A stretch of 64,000 nt of DNA, from assembly GCF_003675325.1 (NCBI RefSeq), contig NZ_CP033073.1:1054001-1118000 (forward strand). The letters run 5' to 3'. A program made the translations under genes and the position numbers. Below are positions 14,150-27,100 of the stretch, one piece after another. The notes below the pieces were generated by a model that saw only the letters and a list, made by a program, of their open reading frames with translations, was not told the origin of the DNA and searched no databases. How positions within the stretch are numbered: the stretch's first letter is position 1; each line of letters opens with the position of its first letter. Source of the DNA: Streptomyces dangxiongensis. GTDB lineage: Bacteria > Actinomycetota > Actinomycetes > Streptomycetales > Streptomycetaceae.

Positions 14150-17100
14150 TCAGGAGGAGCCGAGCTCGTTCTCGGCGAAGCTGAACAGTTCGTCGTCGGA
14201 GGCGGACGCGAGGTCGAACTCCTCCTCTGCCTCGACGACGGAGCCCGACGACGCCCACCGGCTGGCCAGCGTCTGTAGGCGTTTGGCCGCCTGGACCATG
14301 ACCTCGTCGTCCAGAGCCGTCGAGGACAACGCGGCTTCCAACCGGTCGAGTTCGGCAAGCACGGACACCGGCGAGGCACCTAGCTGCTCCACCAGTACGT
14401 CTGCGAGGGCGGCCGGAGTCGGGTGGTCGAACACCGCCGACGCGGGTAGCTGGAGCCCCGTGGTCGCCGTGAGCCGGTTGCGCAGCTCCACTCCCGTCAG
14501 CGAGTCGAACCCGAGGTCCTTGAAGGCACGCTCCGGTGCGATGGCATCCCGTTCACGGCGGCCCAGCACGGCCGCGGCGTCGGTGCGCACCAGGTCGAGC
14601 AGGATGCGCTGCCGGTCGGGCTGGGACATCATCGCCAACCGGTCGGCCAGCGATTCGCCCGCCGCACCACCGGTGCCAACGCCGACCGCACCGGTCCGGA
14701 CGCTCCGGCGCGGCTGTCGTACGAGGCCTCGCAGCATGGGAGCCAGCCGGTCGGCGGCGGCCTGTTCGGTGAGGGCCGCGAGGTCGAACTTGGCCGCGAC
14801 GAGGGCTGGTTCATCGGCGGTCAGGCCGGCGTCGAACAGTGCCATGCCCTCCTCGACGGACAGAGCCCGGATACCACCACGGCTCATACGCGCCTGATCG
14901 GACGCTCCCAGCGAGCCCGTCATCGCGCTCGCCTCACCCCACAACCCCCACGCCAGCGACACAGCGGGCAGACCCTGCCCACGACGCCAGCAAGCGAAAG
15001 CATCCAAAAACGCATTCGCCGCCGAATAATTCCCCTGACCCGGACCACCCAGCACACCGGACGCGGAGGAATACAACACGAACGCATCCAGCTCCAGACC
15101 GCTGGTCAACTCATGCAACGCCAGCACCGCGTCAACCTTGGGACGCAACACCGCAGCCAACCGCTCCGCCGTCAGACTCCCGATCACACCGTCATCCAGC
15201 ACACCAGCGGTATGCACCACACCCGACAACGGCGCCCCAACGGGAACACAGGCCAACACGCCGGCCAACTGCACACGGTCAGCCACATCACACGCCGCCA
15301 CCGTCACCACGGCACCGGCCTGCTCCAACTCGGCCTTCAGCGCCACCGCACCCGGAGCATCAAGCCCCCGCCTGCTGGTCAACACCAGACTCCGCACACC
15401 ATGCGCCCCGACCAGATGCCGGGCAACCACACCACCCAGCGTGCCGGTACCACCCGTGACAAGGACCGTCCCACCAGGCCGGAACACCGATCCACCCGAA
15501 GCCGCCACCGCAGCACGCACCAGCCGCGGCACGAACACCTCACCCGAGCGCACCACCACCTGCGACTCACCCGACGCCACCACACCCGCCACCACACCAG
15601 CGTCCAAGCCGGTATCCGGGTCCACGTCCATCAGGACGACACGGCCCGGATTCTCCGCCTGCGCCGAACGCACCAAACCCCACACCCCGGCCACCACCGG
15701 ATCACCCACACCACCCCCGACACCCACCGCACCCCGCGTCACCACCACCAGCACACCCTCCCGCGACGACGCAAGGAAGGACTGCACAACCGACAACGCC
15801 TCGGCCGTCACAGCGCGCACGCCTTCGGCATCCAACACCGCCGCCCCGACCTCGAACACCTCCACCACACCGGCATCCGCATCCACAGACACCGGCACAC
15901 CAGACCACTCCACCCGCAACAACGACCCACCACCGCCGGACACCCTCAACTGCTCCTGCGGTATCTCACGCAGGACGACCGATTCCACAGACGCGACGGG
16001 TGCGCCGTCCGCGTCACGGATGTCCAGACGTACCGTGTCGGAATCGGTGGGCGTCACTCGAACCCGCACCGCGGAGGCGCCGGCTGCGTGGAGGGTCGTA
16101 CCGCGCCATTCGGTCGACATGCCCGACAGGCCGGTCACATGGGCCGCGGCTTCCAGAAGCACCGGGTGAAGGCCGAAGTGCTTTGCTTCAGCGGTGAGTT
16201 CGTTGTCCAAGGCGACCTCGATGTACCCCCCTGCCGGATGAGCATCGCCAGTCGGTTCGCCGGTCGAGCTCGTAGGCGCAAGTGTGCCGGTGGCGTGGCA
16301 GGTCCAGGAGTCGTCGCCGCGCTCGGGACGGGTGTAGACACCGACCGTACGGTGCCCCTCGTCGTCGGCGCCGCCGACAGAGACCTGCACGCGGAGCGCT
16401 CCGGTGGCGGGCAGTACGAGCGGCGTCTCGACCGTCAGTTCGCGCACCGTGCCGGCGTCGACCTCGTCACCGGCGCGGATCGCCAACTCGACCATTGCGG
16501 CTCCCGGGACGACGTCTCCGCCCGGCAACTGCTCGGAGAGCCACGGCTGAGCGGCGCGCGAGAGCCGTCCGGTGCACAGCACACCACCCGTGTCGGGCAC
16601 GGTCAGCACCGCGTTGAGCACCGGGTGCCGCATCGAGACGTCGCTCGCCGGTGCCGCCGCGGCGAGCCAGTACCGCTGCCGCTGGAAGGCGTACGTGGGC
16701 AGGTCCACGCGGCGTGCATCCCGGCCGGCGAAGACCTGCTCCCAGTCGACGGCGACACCGCGCGTGTGCAACTGCCCCACGGCGTTCAGCAGCGCGCGGT
16801 CCTCGGGCACGTCACGCCGCAGCGACGGCACGCAGTCCTCCGCCACCATCCCGGTGAGAATGCCGTCCGGACCCAACTCCAGAAAGGTGGTGACCTTCTG
16901 GTCCTTCATGGCCCGCACGCCGTCGTGGAAACGGACCGTGCCGCGTACGTGCTCCACCCAGTACTCGGGCGAGCACAACCGCCCGGCGTCCGCCACCTCA
17001 CCCGTCACGTTCGACACCACCGGCAGCGTCGGGGCGTTGTAGGTCAGCCCGGCCGCAACCTCACGGAAGGCCTCCAGCATCGGGTCCATCAACGGCGAGT

Positions 17101-20100
17101 GGAACGCGTGCGACACCCTCAGCCGCTTCACCCGACGACGCTCGAAACGGGCCACCACCGACTCGACCGCACCCTCAGCACCCGACAACACCAAGGAGGT
17201 CGGCCCGTTGACGGCGGCGATGCTCACACCGTCCGACAGCAGCGGCACGACCTCCGCTTCCGTGGCCTCCAACGCGACCATCACCCCACCGGCCGGCAAC
17301 GCCTGCATCAACCGACCACGCGCCACGACCAGCGCCGCCGCATCCTCCAGCGACCACACACCCGCCACATAAGCCGCCGCCACCTCACCGATCGAATGAC
17401 CCGCCACGAAATCAGGACGCACGCCCCAGGACCGTACGAGGTGGAACAGCGCCACCTCGACCGCGAACAGCGCCGGCTGCGCGTACCCCGTCTCCTCCAG
17501 CAGCTCCCCGCCCTCGAAGACCACCGCCTTCAGTGAGCGGCCGAGCTTCCCGTCGACGGCCGCACACACCTCATCGAACGCCTCGGCGAACACCGGGAAG
17601 GCGACGTACAGTTCACGCCCCATCCCCACCCGCTGCGACCCCTGCCCGGTGAACAACACACCCAGACGACCCGCCGGCACCACACCCTCCGGGCGCACCG
17701 ACGCCAGACCCTCCCGCGCCTCCTCCACCGAACCCGCCACCACCACCGCACGATGGTCGAAGTGCGTCCGGGCAGTCGCCAGCGAGTACGCCACATCCGT
17801 GAGGTCCACCGAAGCGTCCGCCCCCAGGAACTCCACCAGCCGACCCACCTGAGCCCGTACCGCCTCCTGCGACTTCCCGGACACCAGCAACGGCACCACA
17901 CCCTCGGGAACCACCGCACGCTCCACCACCGGCTCAGCCTCGGCGGCCTCCAGAATCACGTGCGCATTCGTCCCACTGATACCGAACGCCGACACACCCG
18001 CACGACGCGGACGGCCCGTCTCAGGCCACTCCCGAGACTCCGTCAGCAACTCCACCGCACCCGCCGACCAGTCCACCTTCGGCGACGGCTCATCCACATG
18101 CAGCGTCTTCGGCAGCACACCGTGCCGCATCGCCTCCACCATCTTGATCACACCCGCCACACCCGCAGTGGCCCCGGTGTGACCGAGGTTCGACTTCAGG
18201 GCTCCGAGGAGCAACGGGCGGTCGTCGGCGCGCCGTTCCTGGCCGTACGTGGCGATCAGCGCCTGTGCCTCGATCGGGTCGCCCAGCGCCGTACCCGTCC
18301 CGTGCGCCTCCACCGCGTCCACGTCGGCCGCCGACAGACCGGCACTCGCCAACGCCTGACGGATCACCCGCTGCTGCGACGGACCGTTCGGCGCCGTGAG
18401 GCCGTTGGAGGCGCCGTCCTGGTTGACCGCGCTGCCGCGCACCAGGGCCAGGACCTCGTGGCCGTTGCGCCGCGCGTCGGACAGGCGCTCGAGCAGGAGC
18501 AGGCCTACGCCCTCGGCCCACGCCGTGCCGTCCGCGCCGTCGGCGAAGGCCTTGCACCGGCCGTCGGGGGCCAGTCCGCGCTGCCGGGAGAACTCCACGA
18601 AGACGCCCGGGGTGGACATTACGGCGACGCCGCCGGCCAGCGCGAGCGAGCACTCGCCGCTGCGCAGCGCCTGCATCGCGGAGTGCATGGCCACCAGCGA
18701 CGACGAGCACGCCGTATCGATGGTGAGGGCGGGGCCCTCCAGGCCGAGGACGTACGAGACGCGGCCGGAGGCGACGCTGCCGGCGCTGCCGGTCAGGGCG
18801 TAGCCCTCGGTGCCCTCGGTGCCGCCGCCGAGCCGTGGGGTGTAGTCCTGGGCACCCATGCCGGTGAAGACACCGACATCCTTGCCGCGCAGGGAGGCCG
18901 GGTCGATGCCGGCGCGCTCGAAGACTTCCCAGGAGGTCTCCAGGAGGAGGCGCTGCTGCGGGTCCATGGCGAGGGCCTCGCGCGGGTTGATGCCGAAGAA
19001 TCCGGCGTCGAAGTCGGCGACGCCGCGCAGGAAGCCGCCCTTGCGGACGTAGGTCGTACCGGGAGCGTCAGGGTCGTCGGAGAAGAGGTTGTCCAGGTCC
19101 CAGCCGCGGTCGGCCGGGAAGTCGGCGAGCGCGTCACGGCCCTCGGCGAGCAGGGTCCACAGTTCCTCGGGGGAGGTCACGCCGCCGGGGAGGCGGCACC
19201 CCATGGAGACGATGGCGATCGGGTCGTCGGTCGCGGACGGCGGTACGACGAGGGTGGGAAGGGCCGCGTCGGCGGTGTCGGTGGTGGCGGCGGACCGGTC
19301 GCCGACGAGCTCGGTGCGGAGGTGGTCCGCCAGTGCCCTGGCGTTCGGGTAGTCGAAGACGAGGGTGGCGGGCAGGCGCAGCCGGACGGCCGCGTTGAGC
19401 CGGTTGCGCAGTTCCACCGCGGTGACGGAGTCGAAGCCGATCTCCTTGAACGCCCGTTCCTCACCTACGACTTCCGTGTCGGAGTGGCCAAGGACGGCTC
19501 CTGCCTCTATCCGGACCAGGTCCACCAGTCGGCGTTCCTGTTCGGCCGGGGACAGCTTCAGCAGTTCGGAGCGGAGGGCGGAGGCGTCGGTGTCGGGCTG
19601 GTCCTCGGTGGCGCCGGCGAGGATTTCGGTGACCTCGGGCAGTCCGCGCAGCAGCGGGCGGGGGCGGGAAAGGGCGAAGGCGGGGGCGAAGCGGGTCCAG
19701 TCGATGCCGGCGACGACGACATGGGTCTCGTCGTGCTCGACGGCCTGCACCAGGGCGGCGACGCCGAGGTGGGGCTCCATGAGGGTGATGCCGAGCTTGG
19801 TGAACTCCCCGGCCATGGACGCGTCGACCATGCCGCCGCCGCCCCAGGCGCCCCAGGCGATGGAGGTGGCGGTGAGTCCGCGGGCACGGCGACGGTGGGC
19901 GAGCGCGTCGAGGTGGGCGTTGGCCCCGGCGTACGAGGTCAGGCCGTTGCTGCCCCAGGCGGTCGCGCCGGAGGAGAACAGGACGAAGGCGTCCAGGTCG
20001 CGGTCGCCGAGCAGGTCGTCCAGGTGGTGGGCACCGGCGATCTTGGCTCGGCCCATGTCCGCGAACTGCTCGACGGTGAGCCCGGACAGCGGGGATTCGG

Positions 20101-23100
20101 TCTGGGTGGCGCCGGCGAGGTGCAGGACGGCGGTGAGCGGCAGCTCGGCGGGAATGTCGTGGAGGAGGCCGACGACCGCCTCCCGGTCGGTGATGTCGCA
20201 GGCGGTGATGGTGATCCGGGCGCCCAACGCCTCCAGTTCGGCGCGGAGTTCGGCGGCGCCTGGCGCTTGGGGGCCTCGGCGGCTGGTGAGCACCAGGTGC
20301 TCGGCTCCGTGCTCGGCGAGCCAGCGGGCGACATGGGCACCGGTGCCGCCGGTGCCGCCGGTGACCAGGACGGTGCCGCGCGGCGTCCAGGGCTTGGCGG
20401 CCGGGGCGCCGTCGAGGGGGGCGCGGCGCATGCGGCGGGCGTGCAGGCCGTCAGGGCGTACGGCGAGTTGGTCCTCGTCGCCGGTGCCGGAGAGGGCGGT
20501 GCACAGCAGGTCGAGGGTGCGCGGATCTGCTTCGGTGGTGCCGGCGGGCAGGTCGACGAGGCCGCCCCAGGTGCGCGGGTGGTCCAGGGCCAGGACGGTG
20601 CCGATACCCCACATCGCGTGCTGGGAGGCGTCGGTCAGCTCGGCGGAGTCGGCCACGGCGACGCCGCCGGAGGTGACCGCCCACAGGGGGGCCTCGATCC
20701 CCGCGTCGCCGAGTGCCTGGACGAGGGCGACGGTGCCGATCGTGCCGCGCGACCAGGTGGTGTGGACGGGGTGCGGCCGGCCGTCGAGCGCGAGGAGCGA
20801 CAGGACGCCCGTGAAATCCTGGTCGTCCAGGGCGGCGGCCAGCGTCTCCCGGTCGGCGTTCTCGGTGTCGACCTCGATGCGCACGGTCTGTACGCCCCGT
20901 TCGGCGAGTCCGTCGGCGACCGCGTCGGCGAGTGGGCCGCCGTCGCCGCCGACGGCGACGAGCCAGGTCCCGGAGAGGGTGCCGACGGCTGTGCCGGCGG
21001 CAGTACCGGTGAAGGTGCCGGCAGTGGTACCGGTGCCTGTGCCTGTGCCTGTGCCCGCAGCGGTACCGGCAGCGCTGCCGGTGGTGTCGACGCGGTCCCA
21101 GCCGAGTTGGTAGCGCCATCCATCGATGACGGTCCGCTCCTGCTTGCGGCGGCGCCAGGACGACAGTGCGGGCAGGACCTCGTCGAGTACGGAGGCCTTC
21201 AACTGGAGGTCGTCGGCGAGGGCGCCGGTGTCACCAGCCTCGATCGCGGCCCAGAAGGCCGCGTCCACCGGGTCGGCCTCCACTGCGGGACGCTCGTTGG
21301 CGTCGAGCCAGTAGCGCTGGTGCTGGAAGGGATACGTCGGCAACTGGACCCGCCGGGCCGCCTGCCCCTCCAACACCGCCCGCCAATCGACATCCACACC
21401 CCCCGCATACACCTCACCCACCGACCGCAAAAACCGCTCCCAACCCCCCTCACCACGCCGCAACGACCCCACCACCACACCATCAACACCCACCGCACCC
21501 ATCGTCTCCGCCACCACGAACCCCAGCACCGGATGCGGACTCACCTCCACGAACACCCGCCGCCCCGACCCCAGCAACGAACGCACCACCTCCTCAAAAC
21601 GCACCCGCTCCCGCAGATTCCGATACCAATACCCCCCATCCAGAACCCCCGTATCCACCACACCACCCGTCACCGTCGAAAAGAACGGCACCCCCGACGA
21701 CACACCCGACACACCCCCCAACACCTCCCCCAACACACCCTCCACCCGCTCCACCTCCGCCGAATGCGACGCATAATCCACCGCCACCCGACGCACCCGC
21801 ACCCCCTCCCCCCGCAACTCCCCCTCCAACGCCTCCAACTCCCCCACCACACCCGCAACCACCACCGACGACGGACCATTCACCGCCGCCACCGACAACC
21901 CCCCACCCAACCGCCCCTCCACCACACCCACCGGCAACGCAACCGACAACATCCCACCCGAACCCGCCAAACCCGACGCAATCACCTGACTACGCCGCGC
22001 CACCACCCGCGCACCCTCCTCCAACGACAACCCACCCACCACACACGCCGCCGCGATCTCCCCCTGCGAATGCCCCACCACCGCAACCGGCTCCACACCC
22101 ACCGACCGCCACAACCCCGCCAACGACACCATCACCGCCCACAACACCGGCTGCACCACATCAACCCGCTCCAACGCCTCCTCATCACCCAACACATCCA
22201 CCAACGACCACCCCACAAACGGAGCCAACGCCTCACCACACCGCGCCATCCACCCCGCAAACACCTCCGACTCCGCCAGCAGACCCACCGCCATCCCCAC
22301 CCACTGCGCCCCCTGACCCGGAAACACGAACACGACGCCGGTGTCACCGTGGGTACCGGTGGACACCGTGGCGTCCTGCGCGAGGGCCGTGAGGCGCTGG
22401 ACGGCCTCGGCGTGCGTGCCCGCGACGGCCACGCCGCGGTGGTCGAACACGGCGCGCGAGGTCAGGGAGAGGGCGATGTCGGACAGCGGTGTCCCGGGGT
22501 GGCTCTCCAGGAAGGCCGCGAGCCGCTTCGCCTGCGCGCTCAGGGCGTCGGGGGACTTGCCGGAGAGGGCCAACGGCACCACACCGTGCGGGACGGCACG
22601 CTCGGCGGTCGTCCGCTCCGACTCGGTGACGTCGGTGGGCTCGGTCGCGGGGCCGGGTTCGTCGGACGCGGGCCGAGCGGACTCGAGAATCACGTGGGCG
22701 TTGGTGCCGCTGAGGCCGAAGGACGACACGCCGGCCCGGCGCGGCTCGTCCCGCTCCGGCCAGTCCCGGGCCTCGGTCAGCAGCTCCACCGCGCCGGCGG
22801 ACCAGTCGACCTCGGGCGTCGGCGCGTCCACGTGCAGCGTCCTCGGCAGCACGCCGTGGCGCATCGCCTCCACCATCTTGATCACACCGGCCACACCGGC
22901 GGCCGACTGGGCGTGCCCGATGTTGGACTTCAGCGAGCCCAGCCACAGCGGTCGACCGTCGCCGGGCCGTTCCTGGCCGTACGTGGCGATCAGCGCCTGC
23001 GCCTCGATCGGGTCACCGAGGGAGGTGCCGGTGCCGTGCGCCTCGACGGCGTCCACGTCGGACGGCGACAGGCGGGCGTTCTCCAACGCCTGGCGGATGA

Positions 23101-24058
23101 CCTCCCGTTGCGCGGTGCCGTTGGGCGCGGTCAGGCCGTTGGACGCGCCGTCCTGGTTCACGGCGGTGCCCCGGACGACGGCCAGTACCTCGTGTCCGTT
23201 GCGGCGCGCGTCGGACAGGCGCTCCAGGAGCAGTACGCCGACGCCCTCGGAGAATCCGGTGCCGTCGGCGCTCGCCGCGAAGGCCCGGCACCGGCCGTCC
23301 GGGGAGAGGCCGCGCTGGCGGGAGAACTCCACGAACATCTTGCTGTCGGACATCACGGCCGCGCCGCCCGCCATCGCCATCTCCGACTCGCCGGTGCGCA
23401 GGGACTGCACGGCGAGGTGGATCGCGACCAGCGAGGAGGAGCACGCGGTGTCGACGGTCACCGAGGGGCCTTCCAGGCCCAGCGTGTACGACACGCGGCC
23501 GGAGGCGAAACTGCCCGTGCTGCCGCGCCCGATGTACGCCTCCAGGTCCTCGGGAACCTGACGCACCCGCGGGGCGTAGTCGTGGTGCATGACGCCGGTG
23601 TAGAAGCCGATCCGGTGCCCGCGCAGGGACGTGGGGTCGATGTTGGCGCTTTCGAAGACCTCCCAGGAGGTCTCCAGGAGCAGCCGCTGCTGCGGGTCCA
23701 TGGCCAGCGCCTCGCGCGGGGATATCCCGAAGAAGCCCGCGTCGAAGTCGGCCGCGCCGTGGAGGAAGCCGCCCTCACGGACGTACGACGTGCCCGGCAC
23801 GTCGGGGTTCGGGTCGTACAGGCCCTCCAGGTCCCATCCGCGGTCGGCCGGGAAGGCGGATATGGCGTCGGTGCCGTCGGCCACGAGCCGCCAGAGGTCC
23901 TCCGGAGAGGTCACTCCGCCCGGCAGCCGACATGCCATACCGACGATGGCGATGGGCTCCCACGCCTTCTCCTCGACCTCACGCAGCCGGCGCGTGGCCT
24001 GACGTGCGGTGGCGACGGCCTTGTTGAGGTATTCGCGGTACTTCTTGTCGTCGACCAT
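14150..24058 (-). CDS. Type I PKS, modules 3 (KS-AT-KR-ACP) and 4 (KS-AT-DH*-KR-ACP)
   Basis: Uninterrupted 3,302-residue bimodular PKS that starts [14 protein letters not shown]. Module 3: KS from residue 35, AT with methylmalonyl motifs (GHSQGE near 664, YASH), no DH, KR near 1233 ([10 protein letters not shown]; no LDD, AWGSNG, so A type), ACP near 1543 ([10 protein letters not shown]). Module 4: KS, malonyl AT (GHSIGE, HAFHSP), a shortened DH region (about residues 2473-2700), KR with LDD (B type) and ACP near 3186. In the module 4 DH the catalytic His is Gln2510, the YGYGP block is missing and the second-motif Asp is Glu, so it is very likely inactive. Predicted products are C13-OH with 12-methyl and C11-OH, the hydroxyl that carries the acyl-alanyl ester in ansatrienins. 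A Gly/Thr/Ala-rich repeat linker precedes KR3. Confidence 0.92.
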   Translation of the reverse strand: MVDDKKYREYLNKAVATARQATRRLREVEEKAWEPIAIVGMACRLPGGVTSPEDLWRLVADGTDAISAFPADRGWDLEGLYDPNPDVPGTSYVREGGFLHGAADFDAGFFGISPREALAMDPQQRLLLETSWEVFESANIDPTSLRGHRIGFYTGVMHHDYAPRVRQVPEDLEAYIGRGSTGSFASGRVSYTLGLEGPSVTVDTACSSSLVAIHLAVQSLRTGESEMAMAGGAAVMSDSKMFVEFSRQRGLSPDGRCRAFAASADGTGFSEGVGVLLLERLSDARRNGHEVLAVVRGTAVNQDGASNGLTAPNGTAQREVIRQALENARLSPSDVDAVEAHGTGTSLGDPIEAQALIATYGQERPGDGRPLWLGSLKSNIGHAQSAAGVAGVIKMVEAMRHGVLPRTLHVDAPTPEVDWSAGAVELLTEARDWPERDEPRRAGVSSFGLSGTNAHVILESARPASDEPGPATEPTDVTESERTTAERAVPHGVVPLALSGKSPDALSAQAKRLAAFLESHPGTPLSDIALSLTSRAVFDHRGVAVAGTHAEAVQRLTALAQDATVSTGTHGDTGVVFVFPGQGAQWVGMAVGLLAESEVFAGWMARCGEALAPFVGWSLVDVLGDEEALERVDVVQPVLWAVMVSLAGLWRSVGVEPVAVVGHSQGEIAAACVVGGLSLEEGARVVARRSQVIASGLAGSGGMLSVALPVGVVEGRLGGGLSVAAVNGPSSVVVAGVVGELEALEGELRGEGVRVRRVAVDYASHSAEVERVEGVLGEVLGGVSGVSSGVPFFSTVTGGVVDTGVLDGGYWYRNLRERVRFEEVVRSLLGSGRRVFVEVSPHPVLGFVVAETMGAVGVDGVVVGSLRRGEGGWERFLRSVGEVYAGGVDVDWRAVLEGQAARRVQLPTYPFQHQRYWLDANERPAVEADPVDAAFWAAIEAGDTGALADDLQLKASVLDEVLPALSSWRRRKQERTVIDGWRYQLGWDRVDTTGSAAGTAAGTGTGTGTGTTAGTFTGTAAGTAVGTLSGTWLVAVGGDGGPLADAVADGLAERGVQTVRIEVDTENADRETLAAALDDQDFTGVLSLLALDGRPHPVHTTWSRGTIGTVALVQALGDAGIEAPLWAVTSGGVAVADSAELTDASQHAMWGIGTVLALDHPRTWGGLVDLPAGTTEADPRTLDLLCTALSGTGDEDQLAVRPDGLHARRMRRAPLDGAPAAKPWTPRGTVLVTGGTGGTGAHVARWLAEHGAEHLVLTSRRGPQAPGAAELRAELEALGARITITACDITDREAVVGLLHDIPAELPLTAVLHLAGATQTESPLSGLTVEQFADMGRAKIAGAHHLDDLLGDRDLDAFVLFSSGATAWGSNGLTSYAGANAHLDALAHRRRARGLTATSIAWGAWGGGGMVDASMAGEFTKLGITLMEPHLGVAALVQAVEHDETHVVVAGIDWTRFAPAFALSRPRPLLRGLPEVTEILAGATEDQPDTDASALRSELLKLSPAEQERRLVDLVRIEAGAVLGHSDTEVVGEERAFKEIGFDSVTAVELRNRLNAAVRLRLPATLVFDYPNARALADHLRTELVGDRSAATTDTADAALPTLVVPPSATDDPIAIVSMGCRLPGGVTSPEELWTLLAEGRDALADFPADRGWDLDNLFSDDPDAPGTTYVRKGGFLRGVADFDAGFFGINPREALAMDPQQRLLLETSWEVFERAGIDPASLRGKDVGVFTGMGAQDYTPRLGGGTEGTEGYALTGSAGSVASGRVSYVLGLEGPALTIDTACSSSLVAMHSAMQALRSGECSLALAGGVAVMSTPGVFVEFSRQRGLAPDGRCKAFADGADGTAWAEGVGLLLLERLSDARRNGHEVLALVRGSAVNQDGASNGLTAPNGPSQQRVIRQALASAGLSAADVDAVEAHGTGTALGDPIEAQALIATYGQERRADDRPLLLGALKSNLGHTGATAGVAGVIKMVEAMRHGVLPKTLHVDEPSPKVDWSAGAVELLTESREWPETGRPRRAGVSAFGISGTNAHVILEAAEAEPVVERAVVPEGVVPLLVSGKSQEAVRAQVGRLVEFLGADASVDLTDVAYSLATARTHFDHRAVVVAGSVEEAREGLASVRPEGVVPAGRLGVLFTGQGSQRVGMGRELYVAFPVFAEAFDEVCAAVDGKLGRSLKAVVFEGGELLEETGYAQPALFAVEVALFHLVRSWGVRPDFVAGHSIGEVAAAYVAGVWSLEDAAALVVARGRLMQALPAGGVMVALEATEAEVVPLLSDGVSIAAVNGPTSLVLSGAEGAVESVVARFERRRVKRLRVSHAFHSPLMDPMLEAFREVAAGLTYNAPTLPVVSNVTGEVADAGRLCSPEYWVEHVRGTVRFHDGVRAMKDQKVTTFLELGPDGILTGMVAEDCVPSLRRDVPEDRALLNAVGQLHTRGVAVDWEQVFAGRDARRVDLPTYAFQRQRYWLAAAAPASDVSMRHPVLNAVLTVPDTGGVLCTGRLSRAAQPWLSEQLPGGDVVPGAAMVELAIRAGDEVDAGTVRELTVETPLVLPATGALRVQVSVGGADDEGHRTVGVYTRPERGDDSWTCHATGTLAPTSSTGEPTGDAHPAGGYIEVALDNELTAEAKHFGLHPVLLEAAAHVTGLSGMSTEWRGTTLHAAGASAVRVRVTPTDSDTVRLDIRDADGAPVASVESVVLREIPQEQLRVSGGGGSLLRVEWSGVPVSVDADAGVVEVFEVGAAVLDAEGVRAVTAEALSVVQSFLASSREGVLVVVTRGAVGVGGGVGDPVVAGVWGLVRSAQAENPGRVVLMDVDPDTGLDAGVVAGVVASGESQVVVRSGEVFVPRLVRAAVAASGGSVFRPGGTVLVTGGTGTLGGVVARHLVGAHGVRSLVLTSRRGLDAPGAVALKAELEQAGAVVTVAACDVADRVQLAGVLACVPVGAPLSGVVHTAGVLDDGVIGSLTAERLAAVLRPKVDAVLALHELTSGLELDAFVLYSSASGVLGGPGQGNYSAANAFLDAFACWRRGQGLPAVSLAWGLWGEASAMTGSLGASDQARMSRGGIRALSVEEGMALFDAGLTADEPALVAAKFDLAALTEQAAADRLAPMLRGLVRQPRRSVRTGAVGVGTGGAAGESLADRLAMMSQPDRQRILLDLVRTDAAAVLGRRERDAIAPERAFKDLGFDSLTGVELRNRLTATTGLQLPASAVFDHPTPAALADVLVEQLGASPVSVLAELDRLEAALSSTALDDEVMVQAAKRLQTLASRWASSGSVVEAEEEFDLASASDDELFSFAENELGSS
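14733..15975 (-). repeat. KR plus structural-KR repeat, copy in module 4
   Basis: Third copy of the KR repeat, in the uninterrupted gene of modules 3-4. It gives a clean reference against which indels in the other two copies can be read. Identity stops abruptly at about 15975, where the degenerate DH of module 4 begins. Confidence 0.85.
20986..21088. repeat. GT/GA-coding minisatellite in module 3 linker
   Basis: Imperfect tandem repeats of short units such as CCTGTG and CCGGCAGTAC. On the minus strand they encode a run of Gly-Thr and Ala-Gly-Thr repeats of about 35 residues (about residues 990-1025 of the modules 3-4 PKS), just before the module 3 structural KR. Other modules lack it. Confidence 0.75.
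21308..22333 (-). repeat. Methylmalonyl-AT repeat, copy in module 3
   Basis: About 1 kb almost identical to 27028-28042. It encodes the methylmalonyl-type AT and its post-AT linker. The plus strand here is almost devoid of G and T, so the coding strand is G/T-rich, unlike the flanking KS and linker DNA. The sharp borders suggest exchange of the whole AT between modules. Confidence 0.85.
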
Positions 24059-24117
24059 GGGGAAGGTCAGCTCCTAGAAACAGACTTCTGACGGCGGGCG
24101 GGCAGCGGGGGACGGCG

Positions 24118-27100
24118 TCAGGAAGCGGTGAATTCGTCGAACTCGTTGTCGATGATGTCGAAGACCTCGTCGTCGGTGACCGACTCGAGATCGTCGTCCG
24201 TCGCGTCCTGGGCGGTGTCCGGGGACCACTTGGCCAGCAGGACGTGCAGGGCGGCGGTGACCTGTGCGCGGACCGCCCGGTCGTCGGGTACGGAGGCGAG
24301 CGCGGCCTTCAGTTTCTCCACATCCGCCACTGCCTGGTGCACGGTCGGGCCGCCCTCGGGGGCGAGCGCGTTCCTGAGGTGGTCGACGAGCACGGCGGGT
24401 GCCGGGTGGTCGAAGAGCAGGGTGGCGGGCAGCCGCAGGCCGGTGGCCGCGGACAGTTTGTTGCGCAGTTCGACGGCGGTGAGCGAGTCGAAGCCCAGTT
24501 CCTGGAAGGCGCGGTCCGGGTGTATCGCGTGCACGTCCTGGTGGCCGAGGACGACGGCGGTCTCGGCGCGGACCAGGTCGAGCAGGATCTCCTTCTGCGC
24601 GTCCTCGCCGAGGCCGGCCAGACGCCGCTGCAGCGAACCGGCCGTGGCGAGGTCGGCGCGCCGGGCACGGGCCTCGGCGGCGGCGATGCGCCGTATCTCG
24701 GGTATGCCCTGCAGGAGGGCGGAGGGCCGGGCGCGGTGAACGCCGGGTAGAAGCGCTTCCAGTCGATGTCGGCGACGGTGAGGCCGCTCTGACTGCCCGT
24801 CAGGGCGCGGTCGAGCGCGGTGAGCATCAGTTCGGGGCGGACCGACTGGATGCCCTGGCGGCGCAGTTGCGGGGCCGAGGCGGCGTCCACCATGCCGCCG
24901 CCGGACCAGGCGCCCCAGGCGACGGAGGTGGCGGCCCGGCCGAGGGCGCGCCGGTGCAGGGCCAGGGCGTCCAGGTAGGCGTTGCCCGCGGAGTAGGCGC
25001 TCTGGCCGCCGCTGCCCCAGACACCGGCGATGGAGGAGAAGACGACGAACGCGTCCAGGTCGGCGTCGGCGAGCAGTGCGTCGAGATGGGCCGCTCCGGC
25101 CACCTTGGCGGAGACGACGGCGCCGAAGTCGGCGAGTGTCGTCTCCGCGAGGGAGCCGAAGCCGTTGACGCCCGCGGCGTGCACCACGGCGCGGATCGGG
25201 TCGCCGTCGGCCGCCGACTTGGTCAGCAGGTCCTCCAGGGCCTGCCGGTCGGCGACGTCACAGGCGGCGACGGTGACCCGGGTGCCCGCCTCGGTGAGTT
25301 CGGCGGTCAGTTCCGCGGCTCCCGGGCTGTCGGAGCCGCGCCGGCTGACGAGTACGAGGTGGTCGGCGCCCTTGGCGGCCAGCCGGCGGGCGACGTGGGC
25401 GCCGAGCGCTCCGGTGCCACCGGTGATCAGTACCGTTCCGGTGGGCTGCCACCCGGTCTCGTCGGGCAGCGGCCGGTGCAGGGCCACCCGCTCCAGGCGG
25501 CGGGCGAGCAGCCCTTCGGTGCGGAGGGCGAGTTGGTCCTCGGTGCCGGTGCCGCCGCCCAGTACGGCGGCGAGCCCGGCGCGGGCGCGGTCGTCGAACG
25601 TGCCGGGCAGGTCGATCAAGCCGCCCCAGCGGCCGGGGTGTTCGAGGGCGGCGACCTGGCCGAGGCCCCACAGGGCGGCCTGGCGCGGGTTGCGCACCGG
25701 GGCGGTGTCGGAGGTGGCGACCGCGCCGTCGGTGGCGAGCCAGACGGGTGCCTCGACGCCGGTGTCGCCGAGCGCCTGGATCAGGGCGAGCGTGCTGGCC
25801 AGGCCGCCGGTGACGCCGGGGTGGTCGGGGTGGTCGGACTCGTCGAGGGCGAGCAGGGAGAGGACGCCCTCGACGGTGTCCTCGCCGTGCGTGGTGTCGG
25901 TGAGCAGTGCGGCCACGGCCGTGCGGTCGGCGCTGTCGACCGGCAGCGCGACGGGGTGGGCGCCCGCCTGGCCGAGCGCCGTGACGCACGCCGCCACGGT
26001 GGCGTGGTCCGTCCGGCCCGCGGGCACGGCCACCAGCCAGGTGCCGTGGGGTGCCGCGGCCGTGTCCGTCGCCTCGGCCGGGGTCCAGCTCGTGCCGTAC
26101 ACCCAGTTGTCGAGGCGGGAAGAGCCGGTCTCGCGGGCCAGCCGGGCCTCCGCGAGCTGCTCCGGTGTCACCTGACGGCCGATGAGTGCCTCGATGCGGG
26201 CGACGGGTGCGCCCGTCCGGTCGGTGACGGTGACCTGCCAGGTCTCCTCGCCGGCGGGCACGAAGTGCGCCCGCAGCCGGGAGGCGCCGCGGGTCCACAG
26301 GGTGATGCCGTTCCAGGAGAAGGGCAGCCGCGGAAGGCCGGTGCCGTAGATGAGCGGCGCGTGCAGCGCGGAGTCGAGCAGGGCGGGGTGCAGCGTGAAC
26401 CGCTCGGCGTCCTCCTGCTGCTGTTCCGGCAGGGCTACCTCGGCGAAGATCTCGTCCCCGCGGGTCCACACCGCGCGCAGGCCCTGGAAGGCCGGGCCGT
26501 ACTCGTATCCGCGCTCGGCCAGGCCCTGGTAGACGGACCGGGCGTCCAGGGGTACGGCGGTGGCGCCGGCCGGGGGCCAGACGAGCGCCGGTTCCGAGGA
26601 GTCCTGGTCCGCGGGGACCAGGGTGCCGCTGGCGTGGCAGGTCCAGTCGGGCTCGTCGGTCTCGGGGCGGGAGTGGACACAGACGGTGCGGCGGCCGGAC
26701 GCGTCAGCCGCGCCGACCTCGACGCGCACCTGGACGGCGCTGTCCTCGGGGAGGATCAGGGGCGCTTCGAGGACGAGTTCCTCGATGGTGCCGCAGTCGA
26801 CCGCGGCGCCGGCGGTGAGGACGAGGTCGACGAAGCCGGTGCCGGGCAGCAGGGCCGTGCCCCAGACGGCGTGGTCGGCCAGCCAGGGGTGGGTGCGCGG
26901 GGACCAGCGGCCGGTGAAGGCGACGCCGCCTGTTCCGGGCAGCTCCACGGCGGCGCCGAGGAGCGGGTGTCCGGGAGCGGCGAGTCCGGCGGCGGAGACG
27001 TCGCCGGCCGTACGCTCCGCCTTCAGCCAGTAGCGCTGGTGCTGGAAGGGATACGTCGGCAACTGGACCCGCCGGGCCGCCTGCCCCTCCAACACCGCCC

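Noticed and set aside
17753..24091. 2,112-codon open frame on the plus strand, and other long plus-strand frames opposite the PKS
   Set aside because: It is the antisense shadow of the PKS coding frame: in high-GC DNA the complementary frame with the same codon boundaries stays open. It is Arg/His/Gly-rich with no domain, while the minus strand carries perfect KS/AT/KR motifs.
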